DNA from: Streptomyces cyaneofuscatus
Lineage (GTDB): Bacteria; Actinomycetota; Actinomycetes; Streptomycetales; Streptomycetaceae
Length of the DNA: 64,000 bases
Assembly (NCBI RefSeq): GCF_000718135.1
Contig: NZ_JOEM01000009.1
Location: 298,824-362,823, forward strand
Direction: 5' to 3'
A model generated the notes under the pieces. It was not told where the DNA came from. It saw only the letters and a list, made by a program, of their open reading frames with translations, and ran no database searches. The translations under genes and the position numbers were made by a program. Positions 1 to 7,781 of this stretch are shown piece after piece; the stretch's first letter is position 1, and every line of letters begins with the position of its first letter.

Positions 1-1
1 G

Positions 2-943
2 ATGCCGCCGCCGCACGGGCCCGTCCCGCCGGCCGGTCCCGTGCGGGCCGAGGCCGGGGCGCCGTACGACCAGCAAGGGCGCAACGGGCAGGGCGGCAGG
101 TTCGCGTGGCTCGGGGAGCTGTCGCTCGTCCTGCTCCTGGTCGTCGTGGGGATCCTGGTCGTCTCCGCGATCGGGCTCGTCCTGGCGGCGGTGCTGGACG
201 CGGGGCCCAAGGCGGCGGACAGCGAGGTGTTCTTCGAGGACCCGGTCGCCGACATGGCACTCCAGCTCGTCGGCATCGCGATCGGGATACCGATCGTCCT
301 GTGGGGCGCGCGCTATCTGGGCAGGCGCCCGGCCGGTACCGTCTCCTCGGTCCTGGGCCGGCTGCGGTGGAAGTGGCTCGGGCTGTGCGCCGCCGTCGCC
401 GTTCCGCTGATCATCGTCCAGTTCGGCGTGCTGTTCGCGTGGACCTGGGGGGACGAGTCCGCCGAGCCGACCGGGGACGGCTTTCCCGGCTGGACCGCCT
501 TTCTCGTGAGCCTGGCCGTGCTGGCGGCGCTGGTGCCGTTCCAGGCGGCGGCCGAGGAGTACGTCTTCCGGGGCTGGCTGGTCCAGGTGATCGGGCGCGC
601 CGTGCACTCGCCCTGGCCCGCCGTCGTACTCGCGTCGCTCCTGTTCGCCCTGGCCCACGGGTTCGGCGAACTCACCGGGTTCATTCTGCTCCTCTACTCG
701 GCGCTGTGGTGGGGCTGGCTGGTCATCCGCACCGGGGGCCTGGAGGCGGTGATCACCCTCCACGCCGCCAACAACCTGCTCGCCTTCGGCCTCGCCGCCG
801 GCTTCGGCGAACTCGCCTCCACCGAGACGGCCGCCGACGCCCCCTGGCAGGCGATGGTCGTCGAGTTCGTCTTCGCGCCGCTGTACTGCCTGGGGGTGGC
901 GTGGCTCGCGAAGCGGCGCGGGGTCGAGCGGGTGAGTCCCTGA
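2..943 (+). CDS. CPBP family intramembrane glutamic metalloprotease (5' end may lie outside window)
   Basis: This is a membrane protein of at least 313 residues with several hydrophobic helices (about residues 40-65, 85-103, 125-147 and 163-180). The CPBP/Abi signature is present: EEYVFR at about 185-190, then ALAHGFGE and a late HAANN motif that supply the Glu and His residues of the active site. Family members are intramembrane proteases related to CAAX prenyl endopeptidase; the bacterial substrates are generally unknown. An ATG lies at base 2, but the proline-rich N-terminus has no upstream sequence to test, so the true start may be outside the window. The next gene begins 140 bp downstream on the same strand. 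The family call is strong; the substrate is unknown. Confidence 0.85.
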   Translation: MPPPHGPVPPAGPVRAEAGAPYDQQGRNGQGGRFAWLGELSLVLLLVVVGILVVSAIGLVLAAVLDAGPKAADSEVFFEDPVADMALQLVGIAIGIPIVLWGARYLGRRPAGTVSSVLGRLRWKWLGLCAAVAVPLIIVQFGVLFAWTWGDESAEPTGDGFPGWTAFLVSLAVLAALVPFQAAAEEYVFRGWLVQVIGRAVHSPWPAVVLASLLFALAHGFGELTGFILLLYSALWWGWLVIRTGGLEAVITLHAANNLLAFGLAAGFGELASTETAADAPWQAMVVEFVFAPLYCLGVAWLAKRRGVERVSP

Positions 944-1083
944 CGTCTCGGTCGCTGACGTCGTGTCGAACGCTGCTGTGCCGTGCCCCCGTAGCGTCGG
1001 TCGGGGAGACCGTTGTCCGGGCGCCGGGGCGCGGTGATGGACATCCGGCGTGAACGGTGTGAACGAGAACCAGGAAACCTCTG

Positions 1084-1545
1084 GTGAGTGACTCGGCCCT
1101 CCTGGAAGCCTTCGAGCAGCATGAGCACTCCAGCAAGGACTTCTACCTCGACGTCGGCCCGGCCGACACCGACGGTCAGCCCGCGCCCTGGGACAGCGCT
1201 GCCTTCGCCGAGCAGCTGCGGAGGGATGTGGAAGCGCTGCTCTCGCTCACCTTCGACGTGAGCCGGGGCATCGTGGACCCGACCGGGGGCTACACCTACT
1301 GGTACGAGAGCGACGAGCGCAGCGTCTCTCTCCAGGTGAGCGATCCGGAGGAGGGCGACCCCTTCCCCTTCGACAAGGTCCCCGCCTTGCTGATCATCCG
1401 GTCGCGGTCCGAGGAGGTGGCCACGTGGGAACTCGCGGCCGGCCTCTACCGGGATCTGTGCTCCCTGGGCACGTACTTCATCCTCGCCGAGACGAAGCAC
1501 GGCGACCTGGTCACCGCGAACTTCGACGTGGGCGACGACTGGTAG
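1084..1545 (+). CDS. Hypothetical acidic cytosolic protein
   Basis: A 153-residue protein starting at a GTG, with an AGGA-type ribosome binding site about 9 nt upstream. It has no signal peptide or membrane segment. It is acidic, with an alternating hydrophobic pattern in the middle (YTYWYESDERSVSLQV, then PALLIIRSR) that suggests an alpha/beta or beta-rich fold, and it ends in an Asp-rich tail (FDVGDDW). I do not recognise the family. It lies between the CPBP protease gene and a convergent TetR gene, 24 bp from the latter. Strong third-position G/C bias supports coding. Confidence 0.6.
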   Translation: MSDSALLEAFEQHEHSSKDFYLDVGPADTDGQPAPWDSAAFAEQLRRDVEALLSLTFDVSRGIVDPTGGYTYWYESDERSVSLQVSDPEEGDPFPFDKVPALLIIRSRSEEVATWELAAGLYRDLCSLGTYFILAETKHGDLVTANFDVGDDW

Positions 1546-1569
1546 CCGTACCGCCGTGAAAAACGGCCC

Positions 1570-2175
1570 TCAGAACCCCACGGTCAACTGGGCCCGGATG
1601 TGGGCCCGCAGGACGCCCGCCATGTCCGTCGTGCAGTCGCTGATCAGCCACTGGATCTGCAGGCCGTCCATGAGGGCGATCAACTGCTGGGCGGCGGCAG
1701 CCGGTTCGACGTCGTCGCGCAGTTCGCCCGCCTCCCGGGCCTGGACGTAGGCGCGTTCGGTGTTGGCGACCGACGTACGGTAGCGGGCCTCGAAGTACGC
1801 GTGCGCGGGGTGGTCGGGGGCGGTGGCCTCCGCCGCGACCACCGAGAACAGCTCGACGATCCCGCGCCGCTTGGCGTTCAGCTCGGCCAGGTCCACCAGC
1901 CGGCGCAGATGATCGACGCCCCTGGTGACGCCCAGGGCCAGCCACTCGTCGTCCACGTCGTCGCGGCGCTGGAGCACCGCGAGGAGCAGCGCCTCCTTCG
2001 TCGGGAAGTGGTGCAGGAGGCCCGGGTGGGAGATGCCGCAGCGGGTGGCGATGACGCGCAGCGAGGCACCCCGGTAGCCGGCCTCGCCGAACAGGGTCAT
2101 CGCCTGGTCGAGGATCTCGATCCGCTTGGCCCGGCCCTTGGCGTAGCCGCGCCGGGGTCCCGGGGTCACGCGCAT
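1570..2175 (-). CDS. TetR/AcrR family transcriptional regulator
   Basis: A 201-residue regulator. The N-terminal helix-turn-helix spans about residues 15-65, with the recognition region SLRVIATRCGISHPGLLHHF followed by PTKEALLLAVL, typical of TetR proteins. The C-terminal ligand-binding half is helical and variable. The gene is divergent from the GH3 glycosidase. A 24-bp imperfect palindrome in the intergenic region (2241-2264) is the likely operator, so it probably represses the glycosidase and itself. ATG at 2175 is used; a GTG two codons later is an alternative. The inducing ligand is unknown, but a sugar or glycoside-derived aglycone would fit the context. Confidence 0.9.
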   Translation of the reverse strand: MRVTPGPRRGYAKGRAKRIEILDQAMTLFGEAGYRGASLRVIATRCGISHPGLLHHFPTKEALLLAVLQRRDDVDDEWLALGVTRGVDHLRRLVDLAELNAKRRGIVELFSVVAAEATAPDHPAHAYFEARYRTSVANTERAYVQAREAGELRDDVEPAAAAQQLIALMDGLQIQWLISDCTTDMAGVLRAHIRAQLTVGF

Positions 2176-2240
2176 TCACCCGCTGTCATCGGACGCCTCT
2201 CTCGTTCCCCCGAGTTCCGCCCCAGATTCTCACAGGGGTG

Positions 2241-2264
2241 AATACTTACCAAGCGGTCGGTATT
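2241..2264. promoter_or_regulatory. Putative TetR operator between tetR and GH3 gene
   Basis: An imperfect palindrome: AATAC..ACC....GGT..GTATT, with 16 of 24 positions symmetric. It lies between the divergent TetR and GH3 genes. It would fall inside the coding region if the GH3 gene started at the GTG at 2238, which argues for the downstream start at 2307. Size and form (TAC-ACC/GGT-GTA half-sites) fit TetR-family operators. Assignment to this regulator is inferred from position. Confidence 0.6.
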
Positions 2265-2306
2265 GAGCGTACGGTACTGCGGAGTGCCGTCGTGAAAGGA
2301 ACTCCT

Positions 2307-4589
2307 GTGGGCCTCCTGCCGCCGTACCTCGACCCCGCGCTCCCCGTCGCGGACCGGGTCTCCGATCTCCTGGGCCGCATGACGCTGCCCGAGAAGGTCG
2401 GCCAGATGCTCCAGCTCAACGCCAAGGAGGGCGTGCGGCACCTCGTGGAGGAGCTGCACGCCGGGTCGATCCTGCACGCCTCGCCCGAGCGGGTGCTGGA
2501 GGCGGCCGCCCTCACCGAGAAGACCCGGCTGCGCATCCCGCTGCTCGTGGCCGAGGACTGCATCCACGGCCACTCCTTCTGGGAGGGCGCGACGATCTAC
2601 CCGACGCAGCTCGGCATGGCGGCCACGTGGGACACGGACCTGGTGGAGCGGATCGCGCGGGCGACGGCGGTGGAGGTCGCGGCGACCGGGGTGCACTGGA
2701 CGTTCTCGCCGGTCCTCTGCATCACCCGCGACCTGCGGTGGGGCCGGGTGAGCGAGACCTTCGGCGAAGACCCCTTCCTCATCGGCGAGTTGGGCTCCGC
2801 GATGGTGCGCGGCTACCAGGGTGAGGGGCTCACCGACCCGACCGCGATCCTGGCCTGCGCCAAGCACTTCGCCGGGTACTCCGAGACCCAGGGCGGCCGC
2901 GACGCCAGCGAGGCGGACATCTCCCGGCGCAAGCTGCGCTCGTGGTTCCTGCCGCCGTTCGAGCGGGTCGCCAAGGAGGGCTGCCGGACGTTCATGCTCG
3001 GCTACCAGTCCATGGACGGCGTGCCGATCACCGTCAACGACTGGCTGCTCGGCGAGGTGCTGCGCGGCGAATGGGGCTACACCGGCACGCTGGTCACCGA
3101 CTGGGACAACGTCGGCCGCATGGTGTGGGAGCAGCAGATCTACGCCGATTACGCGCAGGCGTCGGCGGCAGCGGTCCGTGCGGGCAACGACATGGTGATG
3201 ACAACCTCGAAGTTCTTCGACGGCGCCCAGGAGGCGGTGGCGGAAGGCACGCTCACCGAGGCGGAGATCGACGCCGCCGTACGCCGCATCCTGGCGCTCA
3301 AGTTCGAACTCGGACTCTTCGAGAACCCCCGCCACCCCGATGCCGCCCGGCAGGCCGAGTTCATCGGCAGCGCCGAGCACGCGGCCCTCAACCTGGAGGC
3401 CGCCCGCCGCTCGCTGGTGCTGCTGACCAACGACGGCACGCTGCCGCTCGCGGGCGGCCTGGAGGCGTCCGGGGAAGGGCGGGCCGCGGGGCCCGGCCCC
3501 CGTACTGTCGTGGTCGTCGGCCCCAACGCAGATGACGCACAGACCCAGTTGGGTGACTGGGCGGGCTCCTCCGGGCAGGCGGACTGGCTCCCCGACGGGC
3601 AGCCGCGCGCCATGATCCGTACCGTCCTCGACGGCTTCCGGGACCGGGTGCCCGCCGACTGGACCGTGACGTACGCGCCTGGCGCCCGCATCCTGGACGT
3701 CGGGCCCGACCCGGAGGGCGAGTTCTTCCCCGACGGGCAGCCGCGCCCCGAGGTCGTCGTCCCGGCCGAGCCCGACCCCGCCCTCATCGGCGAGGCCGTC
3801 GCCGCCGCCGAGGCCGCCGATCACGTGGTCGCCGTCGTCGGTGACCGGATCGAGCTGATCGGCGAGGGCAAGTCGACCGCCACCCTCGAACTCGTCGGCG
3901 ACCAGGTCGCGTTGCTCGACGCACTGGCGGCGACGGGCAAGCCGCTGGTCGTCGTGGTCATCAGCTCCAAGCCGCTGGTGCTGCCGCCGTCCGCGCTCGG
4001 TGCGGCGGCGATCGTGTACGCGGCCAACCCGGGAATGCTCGGCGGTACGGCGGTGGCGGAGCTGCTCCTCGGCCTGATCGAGCCGACCGGCCGGCTCCCG
4101 CTCTCCTTCGCCCGGCACGCGGGGCAGCAGCCGACGTACTACAACCAGGTGCGCGGCCAGCACGGCACGCGGTACGCGGACCTCACGCAGAGCCCGGCGT
4201 TCGCGTTCGGGGAGGGCCTGAGCTACACGACGGTCACCTACACCGGCCTGGAGCTGCTGACGGCCGTCGTCGAACCGACGGAGACGGTACGGGCCCGGGT
4301 GACGCTCACCAACACCGGTGCCCGGCCCGCGCTGGAGACCCTTCAGGTGTACGTGAGCGATACGGTGACGTCGGTGACCTGGGCGGAGAAGGAGCTGAAG
4401 GCGTACGAGCAGGTCGCGCTGGCCCCGGGGGAGTCGCGGCAGGTCGCGGTCGAACTGCCCGTGGCCGCGTGCACGTTGGTGGACGCGCAGGGGCGGCGCG
4501 TGGTGGAGCCGGGGCGCTTCGAGCTGCTGGTGGGGCCGTCGTCGCGGGACGAGGCGCTGCTGCGGGCGGAGTTCACGGTGAAGGGGTGA
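2307..4589 (+). CDS. Glycoside hydrolase family 3 beta-glucosidase/xylosidase-like enzyme
   Basis: A 760-residue cytosolic GH3 enzyme with no signal peptide. The N-terminal TIM barrel carries family landmarks: LGRMTLPEKVGQM near the start, AEDCIHG, RWGRVSETFGEDPF, KHFAGYSETQGGRDA, and the nucleophile region LVTDWDNV with Asp at about residue 265. The middle alpha/beta-sandwich domain contains VVVVGPNADD and the acid/base-bearing segment around GEGKSTATLEL. The C-terminus is a fibronectin III-like domain (VRARVTLTNTG). GTG 2307 is chosen because a GAAAGGA site ends 6 nt upstream; the in-frame GTG 2238 would place the operator palindrome inside the gene. It probably cleaves terminal beta-glucosyl or xylosyl units from imported oligosaccharides; the exact specificity cannot be read. 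Confidence 0.9.
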   Translation: MGLLPPYLDPALPVADRVSDLLGRMTLPEKVGQMLQLNAKEGVRHLVEELHAGSILHASPERVLEAAALTEKTRLRIPLLVAEDCIHGHSFWEGATIYPTQLGMAATWDTDLVERIARATAVEVAATGVHWTFSPVLCITRDLRWGRVSETFGEDPFLIGELGSAMVRGYQGEGLTDPTAILACAKHFAGYSETQGGRDASEADISRRKLRSWFLPPFERVAKEGCRTFMLGYQSMDGVPITVNDWLLGEVLRGEWGYTGTLVTDWDNVGRMVWEQQIYADYAQASAAAVRAGNDMVMTTSKFFDGAQEAVAEGTLTEAEIDAAVRRILALKFELGLFENPRHPDAARQAEFIGSAEHAALNLEAARRSLVLLTNDGTLPLAGGLEASGEGRAAGPGPRTVVVVGPNADDAQTQLGDWAGSSGQADWLPDGQPRAMIRTVLDGFRDRVPADWTVTYAPGARILDVGPDPEGEFFPDGQPRPEVVVPAEPDPALIGEAVAAAEAADHVVAVVGDRIELIGEGKSTATLELVGDQVALLDALAATGKPLVVVVISSKPLVLPPSALGAAAIVYAANPGMLGGTAVAELLLGLIEPTGRLPLSFARHAGQQPTYYNQVRGQHGTRYADLTQSPAFAFGEGLSYTTVTYTGLELLTAVVEPTETVRARVTLTNTGARPALETLQVYVSDTVTSVTWAEKELKAYEQVALAPGESRQVAVELPVAACTLVDAQGRRVVEPGRFELLVGPSSRDEALLRAEFTVKG

Positions 4590-4619
4590 TCCGGGCGGTC
4601 TTCACGGTGACGGGGTGAT
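4571..4619. repeat. Short duplication at the convergent ends of the GH3 and DMT genes
   Basis: GTTCACGGTGAAGGGGTGAT (4571-4590) and TTCACGGTGACGGGGTGAT (4601-4619) are near-identical direct copies about 30 bp apart. The first supplies the stop of the GH3 gene; the second supplies the C-terminal codons of the DMT gene on the other strand. It looks like a small local duplication. Confidence 0.6.
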
Positions 4620-5552
4620 GCGGGAGGGGCGCTCGGCGGAAGTGGGGGGCTCCGGGGGGTCCGGGGTCTCGGCGGGCTCGGGGGCTTCGGGCGGCGGTGC
4701 GGGGGTCCGGGCGGCGCGCTGGCCGAGCACGACTCCGCACAGCGTGAGTACGAGGCCGAGGACCTGCCGGCCCGAGAGGCTCTCGCCGGCGAGCAGGAGC
4801 CCCAGCAGCACGCCCGTCACCGGGTTGAGCAGCCCCAGCAGGCCGACCGTCCCCGCCGGCAGGTGCTTCAGCCCCAGGAACCAGGCGGCGAACGCGATGC
4901 CCGTGGCCACCACGGCGAGGTAGGTGAACCCGAGGAGCGCGGGGCCGTCCAGCACGGGCGGCGCGCCCTCCACGAGGGCCGCACACGGCACCAGCAGCAG
5001 CCCGCCGCCGAGCAACTGCCAGCTGGTGGCGGCGAGTACGTCAACGCCGCCGCTCCACCGCTTGGCCAGGACGTACCCGTACGAGGACATCGCCATGGCC
5101 CCGACGGAGGCGAGCACGCCGATCGCGTCCACCGAACCGGCGGCCGTGAACACCATCAGGCAGACACCGCCGACGCCGGTCATGGCCCCGGCGAGGTGCT
5201 TCCAGCCTGGCCGCTCACCGACCAGCGGCCAGGCCAGCATCATCATGAACAGCGGCGCGAGGGCCATGATGATCGACGCCAGGCTGGTGGGGAGGCGCTG
5301 CGCCGCCACGTAGACGAGCGCGAAGAAGCCGCTCATGTTGAGCGCGCCGAGCACCAGGGACTTCCACCACCAGCTCCCGTGCGGCAGCTTCCGGCAGACG
5401 GCCAGGAGGAGCAGCCCGGCGGGCACGGCCCGGAAGGCGGCGCCGTACAGCGGGTGGCTCTCGGGCAGATACTCGCGCGTGACGAAGTAGGTGGTGCCCC
5501 AGGCCACGGGGGCCACCGCCGTGACCAGCGACCATTTCAGGTTACCTTCCAT
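4602..5552 (-). CDS. EamA/DMT family exporter
   Basis: A roughly 316-residue membrane protein with about ten hydrophobic helices in two EamA repeats (GTTYFVTREYLPESHPLYGAA near the start; LLGLLNPVTGVLLGLLL in the second half), typical of drug/metabolite transporters. The C-terminal tail is proline/glutamate-rich. It is divergent from a MarR gene. Two in-frame ATGs (5552 and 5573) lie within one large palindrome. ATG 5552 is preferred because a CATAAT hexamer ends 7 nt before it, giving a leaderless transcript. Expression is probably controlled by the MarR product. Substrate unknown; amino acids or small toxic metabolites are usual for this family. Confidence 0.88.
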   Translation of the reverse strand: MEGNLKWSLVTAVAPVAWGTTYFVTREYLPESHPLYGAAFRAVPAGLLLLAVCRKLPHGSWWWKSLVLGALNMSGFFALVYVAAQRLPTSLASIIMALAPLFMMMLAWPLVGERPGWKHLAGAMTGVGGVCLMVFTAAGSVDAIGVLASVGAMAMSSYGYVLAKRWSGGVDVLAATSWQLLGGGLLLVPCAALVEGAPPVLDGPALLGFTYLAVVATGIAFAAWFLGLKHLPAGTVGLLGLLNPVTGVLLGLLLAGESLSGRQVLGLVLTLCGVVLGQRAARTPAPPPEAPEPAETPDPPEPPTSAERPSRITPSP

Positions 5553-5581
5553 GGAAGCTATTATGCCTTCCATGGAAGGTA
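5543..5581. promoter_or_regulatory. Perfect 15+15 bp palindrome containing both start codons and both -10 elements
   Basis: The left arm TACCTTCCATGGAAG (5543-5557) and right arm CTTCCATGGAAGGTA (5567-5581) are exact reverse complements around a 9-bp centre, CTATTATGC. Each arm also contains the palindrome TTCCATGGAA. The CCATGG cores supply ATG codons on both strands (minus 5552 and 5573; plus 5551 and 5572). TATTAT (plus, 5559-5564) and CATAAT (minus, 5565-5560) each end 7 nt before an ATG. This looks like a MarR operator in which bound protein would cover both promoters and both starts. Symmetry is observed; MarR binding is inferred. Confidence 0.75.
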
Positions 5582-6180
5582 ATTTTCGGGATGCGGCTCC
5601 GGAGGGCGCGGACGAGGGGGCGGGGCGCACGGGTCCCGACCATGTGGCCCGCATCCAGGCCGAATGGGCGCGGGAGCGCCCGGACGTGGACGTGTCCCCG
5701 CAGGCGGTCATCGGCCGGCTGCACCGCCTGGGCCACCTCCTGACCGCCCGCCTCGACGTCGTCTACCGGACCCATGGCCTGTCGGAGGGCGAGTTCGACG
5801 TCCTGGCCGCGTTGCGCCGGGCCGGGGAGCCCTTCGAGCGGGCGCCGGGCGAGCTGGCCGTGCACACGATGGTCACCACGGGGGCGATGACCAAGCGGAT
5901 CGACCGCCTCCAGCGCGCCGGCCTGGTGACCCGGCGCCGCTCGGCGGCGGACGGCCGGGGCCGGGTGGTGGCGCTGACCCCGGCCGGCCGGTCCCTGATC
6001 GACCGGGCGTTCACCGAGCACATGCGCAACGAGCGGAACCTGCTGGACGCGCTGGGCCCGCGGGAGGCGGAGGAGCTGGAGCGGCTGCTGACGGGGTGGC
6101 TGGCGCGGGTGGAGCCGGTGGGCGGGCCCGCTACGGCTCCCCGAACACCCGGCGGGCCAGCTCCTCGCGGAGGCGGGTGA
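5572..6180 (+). CDS. MarR family transcriptional regulator
   Basis: A regulator of about 202 residues from ATG 5572. The winged helix-turn-helix is recognisable: FDVLAALRRAGEPFERAPGELA, then TTGAMTKRIDRLQRAGLVTRR and the wing SAADGRGRVVALTPAGR. It is divergent from the DMT exporter and shares its palindrome, so it most likely represses both. Upstream in-frame ATGs at 5551 and 5563 are possible, but a TATTAT hexamer sits exactly 7 nt before 5572, supporting a leaderless start there. The last 19 residues (Pro/Gly-rich) run 50 bp into the convergent MerR gene and look like a non-domain tail. Inducer unknown; a substrate of the exporter is the simple guess. Confidence 0.9.
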   Translation: MEGNFRDAAPEGADEGAGRTGPDHVARIQAEWARERPDVDVSPQAVIGRLHRLGHLLTARLDVVYRTHGLSEGEFDVLAALRRAGEPFERAPGELAVHTMVTTGAMTKRIDRLQRAGLVTRRRSAADGRGRVVALTPAGRSLIDRAFTEHMRNERNLLDALGPREAEELERLLTGWLARVEPVGGPATAPRTPGGPAPRGGG

Positions 6181-6505
6181 GGCGGGCGATCTCGGCGTCG
6201 AGGAGGGCGAGCCGCCGGCCGACGACCCCCGCACCGGAGCCCGCCGGGGCGTCGGGGGACCCGCACCGGGGCGGCGGGCCCTCGGTGAGGAGGTGGAGGC
6301 GGTCCGCCAGGGACCGCAGGTCCTCGATGGTGAACCCGGAGCCGAGCAGCTCGCGGATGACACGGAGCCGGGCCACCTCGGCGGGCCGGTAGTCGCGCTG
6401 GCCCGAGGCGGTGCGGGCGGGCGGCGGGAGGAGCCCGCGCTGTTCGTACAGCCGCAGTGCCCTGGGGGTGCACCCCGCCGCCGCTGCCGCCTCACCGATC
6501 CGCAT
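6131..6505 (-). CDS. MerR family transcriptional regulator
   Basis: A 124-residue protein that starts directly with the MerR DNA-binding domain: MRIGEAAAAAGCTPRALRLY, EQRGLLPP, then RDYRPAEVARLRVIRELL. A C-terminal coiled coil (about residues 93-120, GRRLALLDAEIARLTRLREE) should mediate dimerisation. No C-terminal ligand domain or metal-binding Cys cluster is present, as in short SoxR-like MerR proteins. It lies 34 bp downstream of the oxidoreductase gene on the same strand, so the two form an operon. Its 3' end overlaps the convergent marR by 50 bp. The target is probably the 19-bp-spaced promoter at 7664-7695. Confidence 0.9.
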   Translation of the reverse strand: MRIGEAAAAAGCTPRALRLYEQRGLLPPPARTASGQRDYRPAEVARLRVIRELLGSGFTIEDLRSLADRLHLLTEGPPPRCGSPDAPAGSGAGVVGRRLALLDAEIARLTRLREELARRVFGEP

Positions 6506-6539
6506 CGAAGCCCGCCCCACCCCTCCGACCCGCCGGCCG

Positions 6540-7592
6540 CTACAACTCGACGACGACGGCCCCGAAGTGCCGCCCTTCGAACAACTCCTGCAACGCCTGC
6601 GGCGCCCGATCGATGCCCGGGATCCGCACGTGCGGGAAGCTGATCTCGCCGGACCGCAGCCACGCCCCGAACCGCCCGTTCCATTCCTCCTCGACGTCGG
6701 GGTGGTCCGTACCGCTGTAGCCGCGCAGCGAGAGGCCCTTGACGACGATCCGGAACGAGTCGATCTCCACGGGCGCGCTGCCGCCAGCCCGCCGCGCCGA
6801 CAACTGCCCGTCCAACGCCCCGACCAGGGCGAAACGGGCCCCGTGCCGGGCCGCGCCGACGGCCGCCGCGAGCTGTTCGCCGCCGACGGTGTCGAGCAGG
6901 ACGTCGATGCCGTCGGGCGCGGCCTCGGCGAGCTGAGCGGCGAAGGAGGCCCGGGAGTCGCCCAGATCCCCCTCGCCTCCCAGGAGTACGGCGTCATAAC
7001 CGAGTTCGGCCATGAGCCGCTCGGCCTTCTCCGGTGACCGGGTGGTGCCGATCACCCGCCCGGCGCCCAGCAGCCGGGCGACCGGACCGGCGAGGGTGCC
7101 CACGGCTCCGGCGGCGCCGGTGACCAGGACGGTGTCGCCGGTACGGACGGGGGCGAGCCGGGTGAAGGACCCGTACGCGGAGGACCCCTGGGAGAGGTGC
7201 GCGACCGGGTCGGGCAGCGTGTCCCCGACGGGCGTGCAGTGGGCGGCGTCCACCACGGCGTGGTCCCGCCACCCCTGAAGGTGGGTGACGGTGTCGCCGA
7301 TCCGCAGCGGACTGCCGTGCCCCGCCGCGACGACCTCCCCGACAGCGGGCCCGAACAACGTGTCGCCGCTGCTCAGCGCGGGGAGCGGCACCCCGTCGAC
7401 CTCGCCGCCGATGAGGGTACGCAGACCGGGGAAGACCAGGAAGTGGCGGTTCCGGACGAGGACTTGGCCGGCTCCGGGCGCGGTGAGGGGTGCTTCGACG
7501 ACGGCGAAGTTCTCGGGGGCGGGCAGCCCTGAGGGTACGGAGGCGAGACGGACTTCGCGGGCGGTACGGGGGAGGGACGGGGTGACGGACAT
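6540..7592 (-). CDS. MDR-family NADP-dependent oxidoreductase (CurA/leukotriene B4 dehydrogenase-like)
   Basis: A 350-residue medium-chain reductase. The NADPH-binding motif appears as VLVTGAAGAVGTLAGPVARLLGA at about residues 155-177, followed by GYDAVLLG and DVLLDTVGG. The N-terminal catalytic domain lacks the Cys/His zinc ligands of alcohol dehydrogenases, which puts it with the zinc-independent alkenal/one or prostaglandin reductase-like group. ATG 7592 is chosen, with AGGAG 11 nt upstream; an overlapping GTG at 7604 is the alternative. It is the first gene of an operon with merR. A role in reducing reactive alpha,beta-unsaturated carbonyls under stress is plausible from the family but unproven. 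Confidence 0.85.
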   Translation of the reverse strand: MSVTPSLPRTAREVRLASVPSGLPAPENFAVVEAPLTAPGAGQVLVRNRHFLVFPGLRTLIGGEVDGVPLPALSSGDTLFGPAVGEVVAAGHGSPLRIGDTVTHLQGWRDHAVVDAAHCTPVGDTLPDPVAHLSQGSSAYGSFTRLAPVRTGDTVLVTGAAGAVGTLAGPVARLLGAGRVIGTTRSPEKAERLMAELGYDAVLLGGEGDLGDSRASFAAQLAEAAPDGIDVLLDTVGGEQLAAAVGAARHGARFALVGALDGQLSARRAGGSAPVEIDSFRIVVKGLSLRGYSGTDHPDVEEEWNGRFGAWLRSGEISFPHVRIPGIDRAPQALQELFEGRHFGAVVVEL

Positions 7593-7663
7593 GCGGGCGC
7601 ACACTCCTGGGCTCGGGCCTGTCGGCTCTCCGGCCCACCGGCTCTCGCGCGGCGGGTGCGGGG

Positions 7664-7695
7664 ACGCTAACCCCTGCCCCGTACGTCAGGGTCAA
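7664..7695 (-). promoter_or_regulatory. MerR-type promoter with long (19-20 bp) spacer
   Basis: On the minus strand TTGACC (7695-7690) is followed after 19 nt by TTAGCG, or after 20 nt by TAGCGT (7669-7664). The spacer contains inverted arms, CCCTG and CAGGG. MerR-family proteins act on promoters with over-long 19-20 bp spacers, which they untwist. The site lies about 65-75 bp upstream of the oxidoreductase-merR operon, so autoactivation is the natural reading. Confidence 0.6.
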
Positions 7696-7781
7696 GCCCG
7701 ACCCGTGTGAACAGGCGTTATGCGGGCAACGGCGGAAAGGGAGGCGGACCCGCCGCCCGCGACCGACGTGGGAGAACCGCC

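Noticed and set aside
2166..4163. A 665-codon minus-strand frame across the GH3 gene
   Set aside because: It is a shadow of the glycosidase; the translation is Arg/Gly/Asp-rich without recognisable motifs.
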